In this document: piece by piece, positions 1 to 7,984 of the stretch | Layout: the number at the start of each line of letters is the position of its first letter | Numbering within the stretch: the stretch's first letter is position 1 | Assembly (NCBI GenBank): GCA_002415025.1 | Contig: DIBR01000004.1 | Span: 6,985 to 20,665 of the forward strand | Direction of reading: 5' to 3' | Length of the DNA: 13,681 bases | Source of the DNA: Spongiibacteraceae bacterium UBA5047 | GTDB taxonomy: Bacteria; Pseudomonadota; Gammaproteobacteria; Pseudomonadales; Spongiibacteraceae | Position numbers and translations under genes: made by a program | Notes under the pieces: model-generated | Told to the model about the DNA's origin: nothing | Database searches by the model: none | Seen by the model: only the letters and a program-made list of their open reading frames with translations

Positions 1-80
1 GGCGGGCCGTATCATGGCCGCCACTTCGGGGGGATCAGCCCTGATAACAGAGTCCCGGAACCGCAAAGGTGGAGAACACA
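1..80. other. Left-edge sequence upstream of cysC, possibly the 3' end of another gene
   Basis: This stretch leads into cysC. Two forward frames stay open from the window edge: one ends at a TGA at 82-84 that overlaps the cysC ATG as ATGA, the other at a TGA at 86-88. The third forward frame stops at 42-44. An upstream gene overlapping cysC is therefore possible, but the 27-28 residues available match no family I recognise. A small inverted repeat, ATCAG-CC-CTGAT, lies at 34-45. No convincing promoter is visible, so transcription may enter from outside the window. Confidence 0.25.
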
Positions 81-692
81 ATGACTGAGCAAAAAGCAAC
101 AAATGTGCATTGGCACGATGGTGAAGTGAGCCGGGAAGACCGCCAGAAGCTGTTGAAGCAGAAGGGCGCTACCCTGTGGTTTACCGGCCTGTCGGGCTCC
201 GGCAAAAGTACCGTTGCCGTAGCACTGGAGCAGGCGCTGATTCAGCGCGGCCACCTGTGCTACCGCCTGGATGGCGACAATGTCCGTTTGGGTATCAACA
301 AGAACCTGGGGTTTTCGGCTGAAGACCGCGCTGAAAACATCCGTCGCATCGGCGAAATTGCCAAATTGTTTGTCGATACCGGCGTTATCGTACTGTCCAG
401 CTTTGTCAGCCCTTACCGCGACGATCGTGACAATGTTCGTGTGCTGCACGATCAGAGCGACATGGATTTTATCGAAGTGTATGTGGATGTGCCGCTGGCC
501 GTTGCCGAGGAACGTGACCCCAAAGGCCTCTACAAAAAAGCGCGCGCGGGCGAAATCAAAAACTTCACCGGCATTGACGATCCTTATGAAGCACCGACTT
601 CCCCTGAAATCGTGCTGAACAGCCATGAAATGAGCCTCGAAAAAGAAGTCGACGTGCTGCTGGCTGAAATGGAAAAGCGCGGGATTATTTAA
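81..692 (+). CDS. cysC: Adenylylsulfate (APS) kinase
   Basis: This enzyme phosphorylates adenosine 5'-phosphosulfate (APS) with ATP to give PAPS, the activated sulfate used by PAPS reductase and by sulfotransferases; it acts in the cytoplasm. The 203-aa product has normal length for the family. It shows the P-loop GLSGSGKST at residues 36-44, then the family motifs LDGDNVR, FSAEDRAENIRR, SFVSPYR and DPKGLYKKAR followed by FTGIDDPYE. The serine of SFVSP corresponds to the one known to be phosphorylated in the E. coli enzyme. The ATG at 81 was chosen because AGGTGGAG lies about 7 bases upstream; an in-frame GTG at 69 overlaps that ribosome-binding site and would add only four residues. Its partner sat follows 104 bases downstream on the same strand. 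No truncation or missing catalytic motif was seen. Confidence 0.97.
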   Translation: MTEQKATNVHWHDGEVSREDRQKLLKQKGATLWFTGLSGSGKSTVAVALEQALIQRGHLCYRLDGDNVRLGINKNLGFSAEDRAENIRRIGEIAKLFVDTGVIVLSSFVSPYRDDRDNVRVLHDQSDMDFIEVYVDVPLAVAEERDPKGLYKKARAGEIKNFTGIDDPYEAPTSPEIVLNSHEMSLEKEVDVLLAEMEKRGII

Positions 693-693
693 G

Positions 694-723
694 CGTCGGA
701 CGTCGGACGTCAGACGTCGGACG
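694..723. repeat. Heptanucleotide tandem repeat, four copies
   Basis: Directly after the cysC stop, the unit CGTCGGA occurs four times in register (694-700, 701-707, 708-714, 715-721). The third copy is the variant CGTCAGA, and a partial CG follows. The array creates three GACGTC palindromes exactly 7 bases apart (699-704, 706-711, 713-718). It lies in the cysC-sat gap, so copy-number change would not shift a reading frame. It could alter leader structure or the distance to sat. Confidence 0.8.
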
Positions 724-796
724 AAAAACCTCGCTAGATTTTAATATCAGAGCGCAGACTTCCAACACGAAGACAAAACAACTTACGGAGCACCCA

Positions 797-1987
797 ATGA
801 TCAAACCCCATGGCGCCAATGAACTCAAGCCGCTGTTTGTCTACGACACCGAAAAGCATCATGCCCTGCAAAGCGAAGCGGAAACCCTGCCATCGCTGCT
901 GCTGAACTCTGCTGCGGCCGCCAATGCCGTCATGCTGGGCGCGGGCTACTTTACGCCCTTAAGCGGCTATATGAATCTGGCTGATGCGCTAAGCGTTGCC
1001 GAGAACATGAAAACCGCAGACGGCCTGTTCTGGCCTGTGCCCATAGTAAACCTGACTGAAAATGCCGAAGGCATTTCTGCCGGCAGCCGCATTGCCTTGC
1101 GTGACCCGAATGTTGAAGGACATCCGGTGTTGGCGGTGATGAACGTTGACGCCGTTGAAACCGTCAGCGCCGAACAGATCGATTTCATGGCCGAAAACAT
1201 TTTTGGCACACTCGACCCCGAGCATCCCGGTGTGAAAACTTTCAAAAGCCTGGGCAATACGCTGCTGTCCGGTGCCATCGACGTGCTGAATTTCTCCTAC
1301 TTCCAGGCAGATTTTCCGGATACTTTCCGTACCGCCGTTGAAATTCGCAATGAAATCGCCGAGCGCGGCTGGGAAAAGGTGGTGGCCTTTCAAACCCGTA
1401 ACCCGATGCACCGCGCCCATGAAGAACTCTGCCATATGGCTCGCGAAGAGCTGAAAGCCGATGGCGTGCTGATTCACATGCTGCTCGGCAAACTCAAGGC
1501 CGGTGATATTCCTGCCGATGTTCGTGATGCGTCTATTCGCAAAATGGTTGAAGTTTACTTCCCGCCGAACAGCGCCATGGTGACCGGCTACGGTTTCGAC
1601 ATGCTCTACGCGGGGCCACGTGAAGCCGTGTTACATGCTGTATTTCGCCAGAACTGCGGCTGTACCCACCTGATCGTGGGTCGCGACCACGCCGGAGTAG
1701 GTGACTACTACGGTGCCTTCGATGCGCAGACCATCTTTGAACAGGTGCCTGCAGGCGCACTCGGTATCGACATTTTCAAGGCCGACCACACCGCCTACTC
1801 GAAAAAGCTTAACAAGGTTGTGATGATGCGCGATGCACCTGATCACGACAAAGAAGACTTTGTGTTGCTCTCAGGCACCAAGGTTCGCGAAATGCTGGGG
1901 CAGGGTATTGCACCGCCGCCCGAGTTTTCACGCCCGGAAGTAGCCAAGATCCTGATGGATTACTATCAGGCGCTTGACGCCAAATAA
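797..1987 (+). CDS. sat: Sulfate adenylyltransferase (ATP sulfurylase), single-chain Sat type
   Basis: Sat makes APS and pyrophosphate from sulfate and ATP, the first step of sulfate activation. At 396 aa it matches the homo-oligomeric Sat family (N-terminal PUA-like region, then the catalytic nucleotidyltransferase domain), not the heterodimeric CysD/CysN type. Visible signatures are QTRNPMHRAH at residues 199-208 (the HxxH-type ATP-binding motif), GRDHAGVGDYYG from residue 295 and a C-terminal LSGTKVREML. The start is supported by CGGAG at 786-790, six bases before the ATG. Since cysC precedes it, the pair supplies PAPS. Sat is also used in reverse by sulfur oxidisers, but no apr or dsr gene is in view, so the biosynthetic direction is inferred. 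A strong terminator closes the unit. Confidence 0.97.
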   Translation: MIKPHGANELKPLFVYDTEKHHALQSEAETLPSLLLNSAAAANAVMLGAGYFTPLSGYMNLADALSVAENMKTADGLFWPVPIVNLTENAEGISAGSRIALRDPNVEGHPVLAVMNVDAVETVSAEQIDFMAENIFGTLDPEHPGVKTFKSLGNTLLSGAIDVLNFSYFQADFPDTFRTAVEIRNEIAERGWEKVVAFQTRNPMHRAHEELCHMAREELKADGVLIHMLLGKLKAGDIPADVRDASIRKMVEVYFPPNSAMVTGYGFDMLYAGPREAVLHAVFRQNCGCTHLIVGRDHAGVGDYYGAFDAQTIFEQVPAGALGIDIFKADHTAYSKKLNKVVMMRDAPDHDKEDFVLLSGTKVREMLGQGIAPPPEFSRPEVAKILMDYYQALDAK

Positions 1988-2002
1988 TGCTGCTTCAAGC
2001 TT

Positions 2003-2043
2003 AAGCACAAAACCCGGCTTTTTAGCCGGGTTTTGTGCTTTTT
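2003..2043 (+). terminator. Strong intrinsic terminator after sat
   Basis: A perfect 17-bp inverted repeat (left arm 2003-2019, right arm 2024-2040) with a TTTT loop begins 15 bases after the sat stop. The arm reads AAGCACAAAACCCGGCT, and TTT follows at 2041-2043. The T-run is short on the plus strand, but the A-rich outer stem adds U residues at the end of the RNA hairpin. The symmetry means it might also work from the other strand. Confidence 0.9.
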
Positions 2044-2066
2044 GGGCGGGGTTTGCGTCACAAGCA

Positions 2067-2096
2067 TTGATCCGGTCCGGGGCGGTGGCGCACAAT
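2067..2096 (+). promoter_or_regulatory. Possible sigma-70 promoter for the acylase gene
   Basis: A -35-like TTGATC at 2067-2072 and a -10-like CACAAT at 2091-2096 are separated by 18 bases. They lie between the sat terminator and the acylase start, where a promoter is expected. The match is moderate and was found by eye only. A 9-base direct repeat, ACACTGGGT, occurs downstream at 2105-2113 and again at 2177-2185, the second copy touching the acylase ribosome-binding region. Its meaning is unknown. Confidence 0.3.
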
Positions 2097-2192
2097 AGAT
2101 GTTTACACTGGGTACACCAAAGCAGGCGGAATCCATTCGGCTTCGGAACCCGTAAGACCTTAATAGCATAGTGATAACACTGGGTGAGTGAT

Positions 2193-4712
2193 ATGAGTTC
2201 CCTGAAGCAGGCCGCACTGTTGGCCCTGGTAATATTGGCGTTGGGTGGCTGCAAGGCCGACAGAACCTCGTCCTCCGATCTTCCGGCAGCTCCGGTTGCC
2301 GGCCCGGGTGGTGGCGGCACGGTTACTCCGCCGACGCCCCCCGCACCTGACTTGAGCTACGATGTCACGGTGCGACGTACCTCTTTTGGTGTGCCTCATA
2401 TCAATGCTCAGGACTTCGGCAGTATGGGCTACGGCTACGGTTACGTGCATGCTGAAGACAATCTCTGCATTCTCCTGGAAGATCTGTTCACAATTCGTGG
2501 CGAGCGCGCGCGTTATCTCGGCAGAAGTGGCCCGAACCATTTAATAGACGCCAATGGTTCATCGGCAACGCCGGTTGATTCCGATTTTTTCTGGAAGCTG
2601 CTCGCTACACCCGAAGCCATCGCAAAACTGAAAGCGGACATTGCCCCCGAAGCCGCCGCTGCTACCAAAGGTTTTGTTGAAGGCTTTAATCGTTACATTC
2701 GTGAAATCCGCAACGATGAACACAGCGGGCGCCACGCGTCCTGCCGCGATGCCGAATGGCTGCTGGAAATCACTGAAGACGATGTGTACCGGCGCTACTT
2801 CCGTCTGGGTTTGCTGGCCAGCTCCTCCGTTTTTGTCGAGGGCATTGGTACCGCCGCACCTCCCGGCTTTGGCAACGCGCCACTGCCGGTTAGCTTGCCC
2901 GCTATTGCTGATTTGCCCCAGGGTGAGCTGCCATTTCCGCTCGGCGGCGAGCTGCCCATTGGCAGCAATATGTACGCGCTGGGCAAAGAGTCGACAGAAA
3001 CCGGTCAGCCGATGTTGTTTGGCAACCCGCACTTTCCGTGGACCGGCACCGAGCGCTTGTATCTAACGCACTTGAAAGTGGCTGACACCGAAATTATGGG
3101 CGCATCGCTTTATGGCGTACCGGCAGTGCTGATCGGCTTTAACGACAAGTTTGCCTGGAGTCATACGGTATCAACGGCCTACCGTTTTACCTTCTATGAA
3201 TTGACCCTGAATCCGCTGGATCCGACCCAGTATTTGTTCGACGGCGAATTTATACCGATGGAAGAAGTGCCGCTGGAAATTTCGGTGAAAGAGGATGACG
3301 GCAGCGTGACGACCCAAAGCCGCACACTCTATCGCTCACACTACGGGCCGATGCTCGAATTTGCTGTCTCGGGGGTGCCGGTACTGGAGTGGACTTTCGC
3401 CAAGGGCTATACCTTGCGTGACGCAAACGCTGAAAACACACGGCTTATCAATCAGTTTTTTGCCTGGAACCGGGCCAAGAGCCTGTCGGAATTTATTGAT
3501 CTGCACGGCAGCGTGCTCGGGGTTCCCTGGGTGAATACCACGGCGGCAGGCCCCGGTGATCAAAAGGTCTACTATGGTGACGTTACCGTTGTACCGCATG
3601 TAGAAGACGCCAAAGTCAGGCCGGAAAATTGTGGCAACAGCATATTGGTACCAGCCCTAGAACAATTGGTGCCAGGGCTGCCCTTGCTCGACGGTTCCCG
3701 CTCGGATTGTGATTGGGGCACCGACAGTGATGCCCCGGCGCCGGGCATCTTCGGCATTGCCAATTTGCCTAAGCAGCAGCGCGACGACTGGGTTCAAAAC
3801 TGTAATGACAGTTATTGGCTGACCAACCCGGAAGAACCGATCACCGGCTTTGATGCCATTATCGGTGCCGAGGAAACCGCGCGCTCGCTGCGTACCCGTT
3901 TGTGCATTCGCCAGATTCAGGATCGGCTGGACGGCAGTGATGGCCGTAGCGGCACCAAGTTCACTATGGATAACCTGAAAGAGATCGTACTCGACAGTGC
4001 TGTGATGTCGGAGCGGCTGGCGCGCCAAACCATTCTTGACCGTTACTGTCAGCTCCCTGCGGCACTGGGTACCAGTGGCCCGGTTCAGATCGGTGAGGCC
4101 TGTACCGTACTGACAAACTGGGACGGCAAAAATAATCTCGATTCGGTGGGCGGGCATATCTGGCGCGAATTCTGGCGTGGTATCAATCCGTTGCCCGTTG
4201 GAACGCCACTGTTATGGCAAACGCCGTTTTCCACCAGTGATCCGGTCAATACGCCGGCGGGCCTGAATGTGCTTAACCCGATTGTTGAGAATGCCTTTGC
4301 CGATGGCGTGTCCAAGGTGGCAAGTTCACCTTTCGACTTTGATACCCCGATGGGTGAAATCCAGTTCTCCGGCATTCATCCGGCCGAGGGGGCTGATAAA
4401 CGCATTCCGATATTTGGCGGCGAGGGATTTGAAGGTTCATTTACCATCGCCAATGCGCGTGGTACCGGGTTGGCCAATGATGGCTACAACATCACCTATG
4501 GCAACAGTTATATTCAGGTCGTGACCTGGGATGACAATAACCAGCCTATTGCTGATGCCTTTGTGACCTACTCCCTGTCGACCGACCCGGCGTCGCCGTA
4601 TTTCCGAGATATGACCGAAGCCTACTCCAAAAAAGAATGGATTCGCCTGCCGTATCAGGAAGCTGATGTAGCTGCCGATACCCAAGAGACGCTGATCTTC
4701 AAGGTTGAGTAA
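2193..4712 (+). CDS. Penicillin/AHL/aculeacin-type acylase, predicted lipoprotein
   Basis: This is an Ntn-hydrolase acylase of the penicillin amidase family (PF01804), which cleaves amide-linked acyl chains such as those of acyl-homoserine lactones, aculeacin or penicillins. The 839-aa product begins with a lipoprotein signal ending in the lipobox LGGC (Cys20) and a Gly/Pro-rich linker, so it is probably membrane-anchored in the periplasm. FGVPHI and GYGYGYVHAEDN mark the alpha part. The new N-terminal nucleophile after self-cleavage should be Ser258 in IGSNMYALG. GNPHFPW, AWSHTVSTAYRF and WVNTTA (Asn448, the probable oxyanion-hole residue) follow, and these favour the aculeacin/AHL-acylase branch over classical penicillin G acylase. 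The ATG at 2193 has GGGTGAG just upstream; an in-frame GTG at 2184 would add three residues. The true substrate is not readable. It overlaps the sulfotransferase tail to tail by 14 bases. Confidence 0.9.
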   Translation: MSSLKQAALLALVILALGGCKADRTSSSDLPAAPVAGPGGGGTVTPPTPPAPDLSYDVTVRRTSFGVPHINAQDFGSMGYGYGYVHAEDNLCILLEDLFTIRGERARYLGRSGPNHLIDANGSSATPVDSDFFWKLLATPEAIAKLKADIAPEAAAATKGFVEGFNRYIREIRNDEHSGRHASCRDAEWLLEITEDDVYRRYFRLGLLASSSVFVEGIGTAAPPGFGNAPLPVSLPAIADLPQGELPFPLGGELPIGSNMYALGKESTETGQPMLFGNPHFPWTGTERLYLTHLKVADTEIMGASLYGVPAVLIGFNDKFAWSHTVSTAYRFTFYELTLNPLDPTQYLFDGEFIPMEEVPLEISVKEDDGSVTTQSRTLYRSHYGPMLEFAVSGVPVLEWTFAKGYTLRDANAENTRLINQFFAWNRAKSLSEFIDLHGSVLGVPWVNTTAAGPGDQKVYYGDVTVVPHVEDAKVRPENCGNSILVPALEQLVPGLPLLDGSRSDCDWGTDSDAPAPGIFGIANLPKQQRDDWVQNCNDSYWLTNPEEPITGFDAIIGAEETARSLRTRLCIRQIQDRLDGSDGRSGTKFTMDNLKEIVLDSAVMSERLARQTILDRYCQLPAALGTSGPVQIGEACTVLTNWDGKNNLDSVGGHIWREFWRGINPLPVGTPLLWQTPFSTSDPVNTPAGLNVLNPIVENAFADGVSKVASSPFDFDTPMGEIQFSGIHPAEGADKRIPIFGGEGFEGSFTIANARGTGLANDGYNITYGNSYIQVVTWDDNNQPIADAFVTYSLSTDPASPYFRDMTEAYSKKEWIRLPYQEADVAADTQETLIFKVE

Positions 4713-5949
4713 GGGCTGAGCCGGCAGGCAGATAGCGCGCGCTGTAAGCAGAGAACTGCTGTGCATCGCGCGCTGCGTCCAGCCCGTAATCTGCCAGAGA
4801 ATATTCATGGCGGCCGTGCTTGTCGCGCGGCCGGTTGTCCAGATAGGTTTTCATTTTTTGTTTCAGCTCATCGCTGAATTCGAAATCAAAATAGCGGTAC
4901 AGCGATTCAATCACGGCCAGTGGCCGCTTCAGCATATCTTCAAAACGAATATCAAAAAACTGATCTGAATGCTGCTCGGCGAGGCGTTCCCGTGCCTCCA
5001 TGCCGCGGGTCAGATAATCCTTCCAGATGTGCAGTTCTTCGCGGCCCACTTGCTCAGGATCGATGTTGTCTGTTGCCAGAGAGCGCAGCGAGCAGGTGAG
5101 GCTTGAGAGTGATCCGAGCACCTGCATCGGGTCGCGATGGGTCTGTACAATTTTTGCATCGGGATAGACGTTGAGAATGGTTTCGAGATAGCCAATATGC
5201 GGCGGTGTTTTCAGCAGCCAGCGTTGCTTGCCGCCAAAGCCGGATTGCATATGCTGCAGGCAGCGTTTGTGCCATTGGTAGGCGCTGCTGAAATCCTGCG
5301 CCATCATCCATGTGCGGTAGGAGGGAATATTGTACGACACCACCAGCTGCTCACTCAGAAAATGCGCGGCCAGAATGGCAACACATTCCTGAGGCAGGGT
5401 GGCGCCGATTTCGTGTACGGCTTTAAAACCGGGCACCAGTTTATCCACTTGATCAAACTGTTTGTCTACCGCGGCAATGCGCGGGTCGCTGTACAAATTG
5501 TCAGCGGTGGCCGGAGGTACAGGGTGCTCGACTTCCCAGCTGATCGGAAAGCGATGCGTCGGATCCTGGGCCAGCAATTCGTAGAGAATGGTCGTGCCGG
5601 TGCGCGGCATGCCGGCAATAAACAGGGGTTGGCGTATCTGCTGTTCCGCGGCCACCGGATTTTGCTCGCGATAGGCCGTAATTTGCAGCCTGCGTACCAG
5701 CATATTCAGCATGCTGGTGCGTGCTATGTTGCGCCCGATGGCCGTGAGCGCTGCTTCGTGCTCAAGCGCATCGCACAGTTTCTCCAGCGCCGGTATAAAA
5801 TCTGTGCCGCCAAAATCCGAAGTTCCCGCCTTGCGGATGGCCAATTGCATCAGTTCGTCGGCATCGAGCGGTGAGCGCAAGCCCATTTTCATCAAGGCGC
5901 CACCGACATTGTTAATCAGCCGAACAGCAAGTGGACGGGAAGGTTGCAT
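4699..5949 (-). CDS. Sulfotransferase family protein (PAPS-dependent type)
   Basis: Members of this family (Sulfotransfer_3 type, PF13469) move a sulfuryl group from PAPS to a hydroxyl or amine of a small molecule, lipid or glycan in the cytoplasm. The 416-aa product carries the 5'-phosphosulfate loop GMPRTGTT at residues 113-120, WLLKTPPHI at 244-252 and the 3'-phosphate motif VQTHRDPMQVLGS at 268-280. A C-terminal RFEDMLKRP and a K/H/R-rich RPRDKHGRHEYSL follow. The start at 5949 is preceded by GGAG at good spacing; the frame stays open further upstream to 6108, but that extension has no ribosome-binding site or family similarity. The product has no signal peptide. PAPS could come from the nearby cysC-sat pair. 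Acceptor unknown. Confidence 0.87.
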   Translation of the reverse strand: MQPSRPLAVRLINNVGGALMKMGLRSPLDADELMQLAIRKAGTSDFGGTDFIPALEKLCDALEHEAALTAIGRNIARTSMLNMLVRRLQITAYREQNPVAAEQQIRQPLFIAGMPRTGTTILYELLAQDPTHRFPISWEVEHPVPPATADNLYSDPRIAAVDKQFDQVDKLVPGFKAVHEIGATLPQECVAILAAHFLSEQLVVSYNIPSYRTWMMAQDFSSAYQWHKRCLQHMQSGFGGKQRWLLKTPPHIGYLETILNVYPDAKIVQTHRDPMQVLGSLSSLTCSLRSLATDNIDPEQVGREELHIWKDYLTRGMEARERLAEQHSDQFFDIRFEDMLKRPLAVIESLYRYFDFEFSDELKQKMKTYLDNRPRDKHGRHEYSLADYGLDAARDAQQFSAYSARYLPAGSALTQP

Positions 5950-6125
5950 ATTGGAACTCCGCTCTAATCTTGTTATTTTCACGCCACGCAAGAGAGTATG
6001 TGCTGCATGAGGGCTCCGCCTATACCATTCGGTAATCTGCGGCCATACATATGGGTGGTGCCGCTGCGGGTGCGCTTGTTTAGGATGCGATTCCATCAGG
6101 ATAATCACAAGAGCAGGTCTACACT
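5950..6125. promoter_or_regulatory. Divergent intergenic region with a possible promoter for the SDR gene
   Basis: This 176-base gap separates the leftward sulfotransferase from the rightward SDR gene and should hold both promoters. For the SDR, TTGTTT at 6076-6081 and GATAAT at 6100-6105 with an 18-base spacer make a reasonable sigma-70 promoter. It would leave a leader of only about 14 bases before the ATG at 6126. For the sulfotransferase, a weaker TTGCGT / ATTAGA pair with 17-base spacing can be read on the minus strand. All of this was found by eye. Confidence 0.35.
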
Positions 6126-6914
6126 ATGTTGCTAAAAGATAAAGTTGTTATTGTTTCAGGCATAGGCCCCGGCCTCGGTCACGAGCTGGCACTGGAAGCT
6201 GCCCGGCAGGGCGCCAGGCTGGCCATTTGTGCCAGAACGGCCAGTAAGCTTGATGCTGCAGAACAGGAAATTCTCGAAGCCGGTGTGAAAACCGAAATTC
6301 TGAAAGTGCCCACTGACATTGCCGATGTTGAGCAATGCAAAAACCTCGTTGCCAAAACCATCGAAAAATACGGCCGCATCGATGTCTTGATTAACAGCGC
6401 CTACAACCCCGGTGCCTTTGATCTGGTTGAAAATGCAGACCTCGACGGTTGGCGCGCAGCCATGGACGTGAACCTGTATGGCACCTTGGCCCTGACGCTG
6501 GAAGTGGTGCCCCATATGAAGAAGCAGGGTGGCGGCGCCATTGTCATGATCAACACCATGGTTACTCGCCGGCCACTGCAGACCCAGGCCGGTTATGGTG
6601 CTTCCAAGGCCGCGTTGGCCAGTGCCACCCAGCATCTCGCGCTGGAACTCGGCCCCTACAATATCCGCGTGAATTCAACTTACATGGGTTGGATGTGGGG
6701 CCCACCCGTGGAAGGCTACATGCAACAGCAGGCTGAGGAGACGGGTGTATCGGTAGAGGATATGAAGGCTGCCATCGCCCAGAATATTCCGCTGCGGGTG
6801 ATTCCGGAAGACGGCGACTGCGCCAAAGCGGCCATCTTCCTCGCGTCGGATTACGCCTGTGCTGTTACCGGCGCCGCGCTGGATGTGAACGGAGGCGAAT
6901 ATCTCCCGCACTAA
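6126..6914 (+). CDS. SDR-family NAD(P)-dependent oxidoreductase
   Basis: This 262-aa protein is a classical short-chain dehydrogenase/reductase that would interconvert an alcohol and a ketone using NAD(P)(H). The cofactor motif reads SGIGPGLG (glycines at residues 12, 16 and 18), and Asp64 probably contacts the adenine ring. The usual NNAG is NSAYN at 90-94, Asn116 is present, and the catalytic YxxxK is Tyr157/Lys161. The catalytic serine position, 13 residues before the Tyr, is Thr144 in INTMVTR, which is an unusual substitution. Arg37 after the second beta strand suggests, but does not prove, NADP preference. The ribosome-binding site is weak (GAGCAGG). The hydrolase gene follows 43 bases later, and this gene probably leads the seven-gene run. 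Confidence 0.92.
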   Translation: MLLKDKVVIVSGIGPGLGHELALEAARQGARLAICARTASKLDAAEQEILEAGVKTEILKVPTDIADVEQCKNLVAKTIEKYGRIDVLINSAYNPGAFDLVENADLDGWRAAMDVNLYGTLALTLEVVPHMKKQGGGAIVMINTMVTRRPLQTQAGYGASKAALASATQHLALELGPYNIRVNSTYMGWMWGPPVEGYMQQQAEETGVSVEDMKAAIAQNIPLRVIPEDGDCAKAAIFLASDYACAVTGAALDVNGGEYLPH

Positions 6915-6957
6915 CAGGGGCGCTTGCCCTTACTTGCTTAAGCTCGGAGGGTAGCGC

Positions 6958-7917
6958 ATGCAAATGCCGGACTTCTGTCGTGCTCACGATGTGGCGGTGA
7001 TAGCCGCCACAGAAGCGCTGCGCGAGGCGATTAACAGCGGCGAGGGCTTTTTTGGCGGCTATGAGGTGAAGCCACCGAAAACGCAGGCCGACATCGAAGC
7101 GGGCCGCACGCTACTGGCCGACCTGGCGGCTGCCCAGCAACCGGAGCCCGGCCCCAATGTGGTAAAGCGCCGTATCGCCGGTCCGGCGGGCGATATTCCG
7201 ATATTGCTGGTAGAAGCCGAAGACCCGGTAGCCGGCCTGTTGCATATTCATGGCGGGGGTTGGTATGCCGGCGCTCCCGAGCTGTCACTGGCGACCCTGT
7301 TGTCCTTGTCAGCCGAGGCCAATGTCAGTATCGCTTCGGTAGATTACCGCCTGGCCCCGGAGCACCCGTATCCGGCTGCACAGGACGACTGCGAAGCGGC
7401 TGCCCTGTGGTGGCTAGAGGAGTGCGCGCAGCAAGGCCTGTCTCGCTGTTTTATTGCCGGTGAATCAGCGGGCGCCCACCTCAGCGCGGCAACCCGACTG
7501 CGTTTGCGCGCCCGCGACAAGAATTTTGCGGGTGCCATTCTCACCTACGGTCTGTTTGATTTCAGCAACGGCCTGCCCAGCCGAACCGTTGTGGACGGGC
7601 AGAACCTGATTCAGGACTCGGCCATGTGCCGGTTCTATGCCGATACCTACCTACCTGCGGGGGTTGACCGTCACAGCCCTGATGTTTCGCCGCTCAATGC
7701 TTCTCTCAGAAATTTTGGTCCGAGCCTGCTCACGGTGGGGGAGCTCGATCCCTTCTACGACGACTCGCTGCTGATGCATATGCGCTTGATCGCCGAGGGT
7801 AATCGTTCATATCTGGCCATTTTCAAGGAGGCTCCTCACGCCCTGGAAATGCTTGACCCGATGCTGGGCAAGCACAGTGTGGCCATGGCGGCTGAGTTTA
7901 TCGAGGCTTGTCTGTAA
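6958..7917 (+). CDS. Alpha/beta hydrolase fold-3 (HSL-type) esterase
   Basis: This 319-aa protein is a carboxylic-ester hydrolase of the hormone-sensitive-lipase family (Abhydrolase_3, PF07859). The oxyanion-hole motif HGGGW is at residues 98-102. The nucleophile elbow is GESAG with Ser170. The triad is completed by Asp264 in GELDPFYDD and His294 in APHALEML. Length and order fit the family, which prefers short to medium acyl esters. The ATG at 6958 is strongly supported by GGAGGG at 6946-6951; a second in-frame ATG two codons later is less well placed. There is no signal peptide, so it is probably cytoplasmic. Its place just behind the SDR suggests that an ester is opened and the resulting alcohol oxidised, or the reverse. 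Substrate unknown. Confidence 0.93.
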   Translation: MQMPDFCRAHDVAVIAATEALREAINSGEGFFGGYEVKPPKTQADIEAGRTLLADLAAAQQPEPGPNVVKRRIAGPAGDIPILLVEAEDPVAGLLHIHGGGWYAGAPELSLATLLSLSAEANVSIASVDYRLAPEHPYPAAQDDCEAAALWWLEECAQQGLSRCFIAGESAGAHLSAATRLRLRARDKNFAGAILTYGLFDFSNGLPSRTVVDGQNLIQDSAMCRFYADTYLPAGVDRHSPDVSPLNASLRNFGPSLLTVGELDPFYDDSLLMHMRLIAEGNRSYLAIFKEAPHALEMLDPMLGKHSVAMAAEFIEACL

Positions 7918-7984
7918 GGCCGCTATCCTCAATCCCTGAAATTCGGTAGGCTGACCGGGTGTTGAACATCCCTGGTGCTGGCTA

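Noticed and set aside
797..1987. Sat as part of dissimilatory sulfate reduction or sulfur oxidation
   Set aside because: No aprAB, dsr, qmo or sox gene is in the window and cysC is adjacent, which favours PAPS formation.
5137..5874. Long forward open frame (245 codons) opposite the sulfotransferase
   Set aside because: It is fully antisense to a gene with clear sulfotransferase motifs, shows no family signature and has no supporting upstream signal; a shadow frame.
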